Shown one piece after another: positions 57,286-64,000 of a stretch of 64,000 nt of DNA (position 1 is its first letter; each line of letters starts with the position of its first letter). A model generated the notes under the pieces. The model was not told the DNA's origin, ran no database searches, and was given only the letters and a program-made list of their open reading frames with translations. Location of the stretch: NCBI GenBank assembly GCA_037693485.1, contig CM075353.1, forward strand, positions 64,016,001-64,080,000. The letters run 5' to 3'. Source of the stretch: Kitagawia praeruptora (taxonomy: Eukaryota; Streptophyta; Magnoliopsida; Apiales; Apiaceae). The translations under genes and the position numbers were made by a program.

Positions 57286-58403
57286 TTAATAAAATCAATA
57301 TTGTATTTAAATTCGTTTATATGAATTTATTAATTATTTTACTAACAAATTGTAAATAAATATATTTTTGAACCTTTCAAAAAATCGAGTTTTTGTAAAT
57401 ATGGATTTTATCCAGGCTATTTAAAATTTGTACAAATCCGATTTTGTAGTGTTGGCTTATAGGGGTGATTTTGTATTGTAATTAAAAAACAAATTGTAAA
57501 TATATTTATTTACAATTTGTTAGTAAAATAATTAATAAATTCATATAAACGAATTTAAATACAATATTGATTTTATTAAACATATCCATAAATACATATT
57601 TTTTAAATAAAAAATATTTACTAGAAAATGACCATTTTAATTTGAAATCAATCACGATATACTAATATATATTTTAAATTAAATTTTATAATTAATCATT
57701 CATTAATCAACCACTCTTTTAATATAAAGTCAATCACAATCATATTATCATATGATTTTTATAATATATATTGTGCAATTATAATCGATATTAAATAATT
57801 ATAATCCAACTTAACTAAAAATCTGGAAAAAAAATCGATTTTGAAATCAGATTTTAAATAACTTGGATAAAATCCATATCTTCAAATTTTTGATTTTTTT
57901 ATAAGCTCAAAAATATATTTATTCATAATTTGTTAATAAAATTAATTAATAAATACGTATAAGTCAACACTACAAAATCGGATTTGAACAAAATTTAAAT
58001 AGCTTGGATAAAATTCATATTTTTAAAAAATTGATTTTTAAAAGGTTCAAAAATATATTTATTCACAATTTGTTAATAAAATAGTTAATAAATTCATATA
58101 AACGAACAATATATATATTTTATTTATTTTAATTATTGAATATACGTTATAAGAGTATTATTATTGGTTGGTGAATAAAGTACCAATTAAAAAATTAAAA
58201 TTATTTTAGAGACAATCAGAATTTACTTCTAAACTTTAAATCAATCAATCATATACAAAATTTTTATTATTTACCATGCTTATTCTAATTTAGTAATCGC
58301 GATTAAATTAAATTTAAATATAAAATATCTTGATTTAATAACTTCGCATATCACATGTTTTTTAATTTTTAAACATTAAATCCATATAACAGTATATTAC
58401 ATA
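57286..58403. repeat. AT-rich inverted and direct repeats around P3
   Basis: 57575-57960 repeats 56085-56470 directly. The stretch 57290-57360 ('caatattgtatttaaattcg' and so on) returns inverted at about 57505-57575. 57370-57455 ('ccgattttgtagtgttgg') returns inverted at about 57965-58050 ('caacactacaaaatcgg'). This is a nested set of foldback or duplicated AT-rich repeats. No gene. Confidence 0.5.
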
Positions 58404-58919
58404 TGTTAGGTCGAATTCACAATAGTTAATCAAATACTGTATGAGTAACTTAACAAGAACACACTGTTTAATACTTAAAAACTGGTTGGAATTAACAATT
58501 CCTCTCTCAGTGATGTAAAATATCACAGAGAGCTGCTTAGGTTACAATCAATGAATTTCTCAATGTTCGATCACCCTTCTAGGGTTAACCTAACTGTATT
58601 TATAGAACATACAGCTTCGTACAATCAGTAACTGATTCTCCTATAATCAAGCTATACAATTGATATCAATCACGATTGCTCCAGTCTTCCAAGTCAACTC
58701 AATCTCTTTGACAGCTTTCCAATCTTCAAAGATATTGCTTCCATATTTATCTTGAATCAATCTTCAAACACTGTTGACTCTTCAGACAATACCGCTACAG
58801 AGTTTAACAATCTCTGTTGCGCTTCCAGTCAGTGTTTAACTAAACTCTGACTGCTTCCAGCTAAACTCTGTTTTGTCACTATAGCTTCCAAACACTGTTC
58901 TCATCAATCATTTCTAACA
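58404..58919 (-). repeat. 3' LTR of a second Sirevirus-type copia element
   Basis: On the minus strand the 516-bp LTR starts TGTTAGAAATGATTGATGAG (58919) and ends GACCTAACA (58404). A TATA box reads tctataaatac on the minus strand at about 58597-58606. The flank after it is ACATA (58399-58403), a possible target copy that cannot be checked because the other end lies outside the window. It shares the TGTTAG start with the first copia element but little else. It is dense in the words AACTCTG and AACACTG. Confidence 0.85.
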
Positions 58920-58920
58920 A

Positions 58921-58934
58921 TCTCCCCCAACTTG
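58921..58934 (-). other. Polypurine tract of the second copia element
   Basis: The minus strand reads agttGGGGGAGA directly before the LTR start, with the same GGGGGAGAT|TGTTAG junction as the first copia element. A second, internal copy (aaaaagggggagag on the minus strand) lies at about 60401-60414 inside the ORF. Confidence 0.8.
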
Positions 58935-59055
58935 TCCATTAGCAAGAATGTACAAGTTTACAGTAAATGATGATGTCAAAACAAATACAAAGTTTTACAG
59001 TGTTTAACATACTAACAGAGTTTAAACTTTTACTTAACAAACTTACAACTTTTGT

Positions 59056-62000
59056 CTACCTAACTTCCTCAAGATCTGGAGCTGTTCTGAGATAATCAAT
59101 TAACAACCTTCTCTCAGCATGTTCAAGTTCAATCTCCATAGCTTCCTTGATCTCTCTTAAATCTGGATCATTTTCATCAGTTTGAAAAATAGCAGCTCTG
59201 AGATCATAGATCTTGTTTCTTCTCATTTCATTTCCCAACCTGATGTACTTCACTTCTTCAGACTTTACATTGAAATCCAAAACAGTAATTCCAAGATCAG
59301 TCTTCAGCTTCGAAGTCCCCTTCTCCATCTCTATCAGATTGCCATTCCAATCTCTGTACTTAGGAATATATTTTTCAGCAGACTTTGATCCTGTAACAAC
59401 TTTAGCTTTCTGCATATACCCCCTTATAGAATTAGCAACAAGCTGTGTTTGACGATTTCTGACTCTGAAGATATGCAAGACATACTGAAGTTCCTCAAAT
59501 AATTTTAGCTTGATTGCTTCTTCATTCACTCTATACACTGACCCATCTGTCATAAAGTATAACAGAAAGTGAATGTCTAAGCTCCTTTGACGAACTAGCT
59601 GAACTGACTCCAACTTGTCTAGATTTTCTTGAGTAATACCAGAACCAAGAGATACAAGTGCAGAGGGATCTCTTGGACTGTTACTAAATCTCAAATCTCT
59701 TTTTGAACCTAAGCCAGAAGTATTCCTGCCTGGTGGCTTTCCTGAACATGCAACATTATGTTGATATCCACCAGTCACTCCTGTTTCTTCTTGCACTGGA
59801 ATCTTTGGCCTTGAAAAACCAGGTAAGAGTTTACTTTGTGTCTGTACAACTTGTGTGGCAACAGAGGTTGTAACAATCATTTTGCCCTTGTTCTCCTCAT
59901 TCATTAACCCTTTTAACTTCAATTTAGCATCAAGAGAAGACTTTCTGATCAACTTTTCTTTATCTTCTTCTTCTTGAATGCCAGTTAACTTCTCTTTGAT
60001 TTCAATGCCTTTAAGAACAGGCTTTGCAGTTTTAACCACTTTCTCTCTCTTCTTCACCTTATCAGACTTTAAAATCTTCAAATGCTTTTCTTGTAGACTT
60101 TTCTCTTCAGCTTTAGCATCTTCTAAGGTAACTCCTTCTGCATTCTCTTCCATAAAAAGCTTAACAGCTAACTCCTCATCAGTCTTTGGATTTGATATTA
60201 ATTCCAAACTCTTGGTTTTTGAAGTACCTTGAGTTTCAGTGTTTATTCCAACAGACTGTGACTTAAGAGATTTGCCAGATCTCAGAGTTTGCCTTTCAGA
60301 GTTTAAAACTTTACTCTTATCACTCGCCCCTCCATCTCCAGCATCATCCTTTTGAGACAGAGTTTGAGAAACTTTGCATTTAGACTTAGCAACTCTCTCC
60401 CCCTTTTTGACATCATCAGGAATGAGTATAGATGTGATGAGCTCCAAAGAGTTAGCAATAGAATCAACTTTAGAAAACAGAGCAGTTTGATTTTCTTCAA
60501 CCTTTCCTAGCCTGGCAAAGAGAGTATCTTGAACTTTAGACAGCTGTGCAGCTTTGATTTTGGACTCTCTTTCCATCTTCATTTCTCTTGACTGAATCTC
60601 AGTCTTCAAGGAAGCAATTTCTTGTTTTGTTTCAGCAAAATTTCCATCCAGAGTTTTGACTTGTACCACAGTTGCCTTTAAACAGGATAAAATCTCTGGA
60701 TTTGAAATTTGCTTTGCAGTCTGCTTAACAAAATCAGCTGCTCTCCCTTTTGGAAAAATACAATCTTGTTTATACCAATCAGCAGCATATTTAGCAAGAT
60801 GCTCTTCTTCAATTGCATGAGATGGACAAGGCTGATCAAAAGGTGTATGTTTATTTTCAGTCTGTGCTGGTGCACTCAGAAAAGAATCAGAGTTTGCACT
60901 GCTGTCAGATTCATCTTCAGCACTTGCATCTTTAGCTTGAGCATCTTTTAAAGAATCACTGTGCTGAGCTGTGTCAGCCACAGTTTCTGCAACAACTTCT
61001 GCAATCTTTTCAACAGTGTCCTCATGTTGCACAGGCTCTGCAACAGAGTTTATATTTGTATCTTCAACAGGCATAGATTCAGAAATTATCTTAGTTGCCT
61101 GATCAACTTCATCACCTTTGTCTGGAATTGGAGAAGCATTAGATATCAGTTCTGTATGTGATGCTGCAGCTTCAGGAACATTAACTGCAGGCTCATCAGC
61201 TACACCATGAGTTTCAACATGATCAACAGGTGAGATAGGATCAGAGAATGGTTCAAATGAGTCAAGAATATCATCCATTGGTGAAAAACCATCTCTGTTA
61301 TCCTCTTCTACAGGCACGTTATCCTCTGTAGGTACTTCAACATTGGCAGTATCCTTTGCAGGCATATCAACCTCTGCAGGAATTTCAACATTGACAGCCA
61401 CAATATCCTCTACAGGCATTTCAACCTCTGCAGGTATAGCAACATTCTCTGCAACCTCAACAGTAGGTGTTTGTTGTGAAACCACCTCTGGAGCTTTAAT
61501 AATATTCTCATCATCAGACTCTGAAAGAATTAATCTTCTCTTCTTGACTTGAGGCACTACATTCTCCTCTTCATCTTCACTTGAACTCTCTCTTGGTAGT
61601 GAAAGTGAAGGTCTGTTTGCCTTTTGTTTCTTCCTTCTAGCATAAACAGCTCCAGATAATGTATGTTTAGCCTTTGAGTGTTTAGTGTTTTGGGCAGTGT
61701 GTTTCTTTCTTTTTGGTTTGGATTTGGGATTTTCAGTAGATGCTGGCTCAGAGTTTAAGGTTTCAGAGTTTAGTGGTGGAGAGTTTATTGTTGGAGAGTT
61801 TAAGGTTTCAGAGTTTATGTGTTCTGGTTGTGGTTGATGAGATGTAGTAGGTACAGTGGTTGTGAGTGTTGTGGGTGTTGGTTCAGGCATGTGATGTGGT
61901 TCAGGCATGTGATGTGGTGATTGAGAATCTTGAGGTTGGTTTACATAGTTCTGTAAGGCTAGTGGCATAAACATATCAGGTATGTGCTGTTTAGTGACAT

Positions 62001-62724
62001 CTTTGTTTGTCAAATCAGAAAACATTCTTTTAGCAACTTGAAAAGGCTGAATCACATCAGCTTCATCAATTGGAATGTTAGGCATACAAGCAGTAAATAG
62101 CATTTGACAAAAACGAGCAAAATAAACAGAAGTAGGCTCAGACAAACGCTCTCCCAGATTCATTAGCACTAATCTACCAAAATCGAAATTACCTCCATAT
62201 AGTAGAGCATGACCAATTTGGAGAGTGTCAAGAGGAAGTGCATCCCAGTTTGTTGTCTTCTTGCCAAAAGCTCTTGTAATGCAATCGAAAAAGAAACTCC
62301 ATTCCTTTCTCAAAAGTGGCCTTCTCAAAGATCCAATCTTATTCAAATCTCCTGCACAGCCAATTTGCTGCAACATTGTCCTCAAACGATCATGACCAAC
62401 AACACTATAAGAAGTGTGTGTCTCAAAATCCAGAGCATCCCTAACCGTAGTTGGAGTAATAATATACTCTGATTCATCATGAGTGAAAGTGATTGTTGGA
62501 GTGCCAGATTCTTCTCCATCATCATACACAGAGTTTGTCCAAAATGTAGCGATTTGTGAAGCAGAGAGTATTGATGGTGCAGTTAACGCCTTCCCTATTT
62601 CAGAGTCTTTCAAGAAATTTTGAAACAGATGAAACGCCTCTGGAGCATTTGCATTTTCCAGTGGTGCTGCATAGTTGCTAGGAAGAAAAACTAACCCTGT
62701 TGCATCAAACGCTTTGGTTGCCAT
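59056..62724 (-). CDS. Third ORF of the second Sirevirus-type element (1222 residues)
   Basis: An uninterrupted 1222-codon frame on the minus strand, ending about 140 bases before the LTR. The N-terminal 270 residues look globular and include 'LRRPLLRKEWSFFFDCITRA', which lines up with the LRKEWSF segment of the ORF at 26624. A Pro/Ser/Thr-rich, acidic middle follows, with repeats of the 'EIPAEVDMP' type (about 61300-61460) and 'SETLNS' units (about 61740-61830). A coiled coil (about residues 680-770) runs into DVKKGE, encoded by a purine tract. A further 430 or so residues are not matched in the first element: a Lys/Glu-rich part and a final region with 'HIFRVRNRQTQLVANSIRGY'. No membrane segment seen; function unknown. 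Confidence 0.75.
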   Translation of the reverse strand: MATKAFDATGLVFLPSNYAAPLENANAPEAFHLFQNFLKDSEIGKALTAPSILSASQIATFWTNSVYDDGEESGTPTITFTHDESEYIITPTTVRDALDFETHTSYSVVGHDRLRTMLQQIGCAGDLNKIGSLRRPLLRKEWSFFFDCITRAFGKKTTNWDALPLDTLQIGHALLYGGNFDFGRLVLMNLGERLSEPTSVYFARFCQMLFTACMPNIPIDEADVIQPFQVAKRMFSDLTNKDVTKQHIPDMFMPLALQNYVNQPQDSQSPHHMPEPHHMPEPTPTTLTTTVPTTSHQPQPEHINSETLNSPTINSPPLNSETLNSEPASTENPKSKPKRKKHTAQNTKHSKAKHTLSGAVYARRKKQKANRPSLSLPRESSSEDEEENVVPQVKKRRLILSESDDENIIKAPEVVSQQTPTVEVAENVAIPAEVEMPVEDIVAVNVEIPAEVDMPAKDTANVEVPTEDNVPVEEDNRDGFSPMDDILDSFEPFSDPISPVDHVETHGVADEPAVNVPEAAASHTELISNASPIPDKGDEVDQATKIISESMPVEDTNINSVAEPVQHEDTVEKIAEVVAETVADTAQHSDSLKDAQAKDASAEDESDSSANSDSFLSAPAQTENKHTPFDQPCPSHAIEEEHLAKYAADWYKQDCIFPKGRAADFVKQTAKQISNPEILSCLKATVVQVKTLDGNFAETKQEIASLKTEIQSREMKMERESKIKAAQLSKVQDTLFARLGKVEENQTALFSKVDSIANSLELITSILIPDDVKKGERVAKSKCKVSQTLSQKDDAGDGGASDKSKVLNSERQTLRSGKSLKSQSVGINTETQGTSKTKSLELISNPKTDEELAVKLFMEENAEGVTLEDAKAEEKSLQEKHLKILKSDKVKKREKVVKTAKPVLKGIEIKEKLTGIQEEEDKEKLIRKSSLDAKLKLKGLMNEENKGKMIVTTSVATQVVQTQSKLLPGFSRPKIPVQEETGVTGGYQHNVACSGKPPGRNTSGLGSKRDLRFSNSPRDPSALVSLGSGITQENLDKLESVQLVRQRSLDIHFLLYFMTDGSVYRVNEEAIKLKLFEELQYVLHIFRVRNRQTQLVANSIRGYMQKAKVVTGSKSAEKYIPKYRDWNGNLIEMEKGTSKLKTDLGITVLDFNVKSEEVKYIRLGNEMRRNKIYDLRAAIFQTDENDPDLREIKEAMEIELEHAERRLLIDYLRTAPDLEEVR

Positions 62725-64000
62725 TAGAAGATATGATATGAAGATATGTAGAGAAAAGATGTATATGCACTGTAAGTGTTTATTAAAATGTGAAGGAGAG
62801 TATATGAGAATTTTGAAAGTGAATGAATATGCAAGTAACTGTGAGTGGGTGAATATGAATAGATGTGAAGTGAGAGAACAAAAACGATTAGAGTAAAACT
62901 AAAACTCAATCGTTTATTTAGTAAAAGCACGCAACTGATTGTAGAGTAATGTGTGAGTGGGACACTATCATGGGACACGTGTCAAACAATCAATGGATCA
63001 CTTAATAATTACTGCTGTCATTCCTATAATCACGACACTTTGACATATTTACACTAATTAACAGTTGTCAACTACCCCAATTACTCCAAAATAGTCAAAT
63101 CATCTCAATGAAACTGTACCTTAGAGTATATAACACAACTCAACAGTGTTTAACAATTTTCCTTCTTTATCACTAACAACCCTTTCAAAAATTGCACAGT
63201 TGTGAATGTGTGTGAAGCAGAGTTTACCATAATCAATTTTTAGAGCATCTAATATTTCATAAAATCCATAACAAGAATCAATAAACACTGAATGCACAAA
63301 TTCTCATATTAAACACTGATTGTTTGATGAATGCTAAACTCTGTAGTTACTGTAATACAGAAATCTGAAAACTTCCATTCCCTTTGATGTTCCTTGATTA
63401 TCCAAGGAAGCACACAGTCTTTGAAGACAAAAAGATCAAGAGATAGAAATCAGAGCATCATTCAGTGAATAACAGTCATGAATTTGATAAACTCACAAAC
63501 TCTCTAAGCACACAAGTGTTTAGGTGAAGTGTTTACACTCACATTCAATCAGAAATAGCAGAATCTACCATATGCTTGAATGTCCACCAATTCTACACTA
63601 CTTTGAGTACATGTATGCACAAATCAAAAGGACTTTATTCAGGGTTTAAATGAAGTAAGATCAAACAGATGAAAAAGATGTTTTATTCATGAGTGAATTT
63701 CAAGCTGAACATTTTAATAGAGAAAAGTGTTCAGTCACACTGTTAGTACTTATTTGTACAAGATCAGTATATATGCCTTTTTTCTTTTTTTTTTTATTTT
63801 TTTTTTATTTTTTTTTATTTATTTAGCATATATACTGAGTAAACTTTACTTTTCTTGAGAAACACTCATCTGCTTGATTTTTTTTTTTTAAAAAGAATAT
63901 AACTGCTCTTAATACTTCAGAGTATAAGAAAAATGAGCAGTTAATTAGGCTCAAAGGGGTTTACTAAGGGTGGTATTTATGAACAGTGTTTGTACAGTGT
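62725..64000 (-). mobile_element. Internal region of the second copia element, upstream of its third ORF
   Basis: This is the spacer between pol (outside the window) and the third ORF on the minus strand. No pol sequence is reached. It has T/A-rich runs at 63778-63830 and many copies of CAGAGTTT, CAGTGTTT and their complements. Small frames at 62675 (plus) and 62724 (minus) overlap the ORF start and are not credible. Confidence 0.6.

Noticed and set aside
57438..57977. CACTA transposon ends ('cactacaaaa' and its inverse)
   Set aside because: The two CACTA-like words point away from each other across 500 bases, and no 3-bp target duplication or subterminal repeats fit. They are more easily explained by the AT-rich inverted repeat they belong to.

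Overview
The window is nuclear DNA from a seed plant with a repeat-rich genome, most likely a eudicot. The evidence is the set of plant-type LTR retrotransposons primed by initiator tRNA-Met, Stowaway, Tourist and hAT MITEs, Helitrons, L1-type LINEs, plant PPR and receptor-kinase fragments, and one host gene with plant introns, COP9 signalosome subunit 6 (CSN6). The species cannot be named from the sequence. No bacterial, organellar, rRNA or tRNA gene was seen, and nearly everything outside CSN6 is mobile DNA.

Layout. 1-1571: an unrecognised coding-like block ending in a poly(A) run. 1572-5610: a minus-strand LTR element (LTR 4114-5610) carrying two foldback MITEs. 5810-9109: a plus-strand Helitron-like element, H1. 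9110-13225: MITEs (two Stowaway, one hAT, one Tourist) and old LTR-like debris. 13226-37941: a five-level nest. An old minus-strand Helitron (H3) holds a second copy of H1 in inverse orientation (H2). H2 holds a probable gypsy solo LTR (target duplication GTAGA). That holds a non-autonomous LTR element (17185-31720) with captured fragments of a receptor-like kinase and a PPR protein. That in turn holds a very young 11.1-kb copia element of Sirevirus type (19820-30906, target duplication GGAAT). 37942-40110: more Helitron-family repeats interrupted by a palindrome-rich element.

40476-44568: the CSN6 gene, nine exons with good splice sites, an 861-bp hAT remnant in intron 2, and two 7-bp near-duplications in exon 1 that break its frame. 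45961-47872: five foldback MITEs head to tail in TA-rich sequence. 48943-58403: two further palindrome-rich elements, two 5'-truncated LINEs, a Stowaway MITE and AT-rich repeat blocks. 58404-64000: the 3' half of a second Sirevirus-like copia element on the minus strand, with a 1222-residue ORF distantly related to the 1107-residue third ORF of the first copia element.

Four observations stand out. (1) Four elements (P1-P4) are filled with short palindromes; in P2 and P3 the arms of the palindromes change together so that pairing is kept. (2) Each of the two copia elements has its own short word repeated through LTR, spacer and third ORF. (3) A chimeric kinase-PPR reading frame was captured by an LTR element. 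(4) A gene-like antisense ORF lies between pol and the third ORF of the young copia element.
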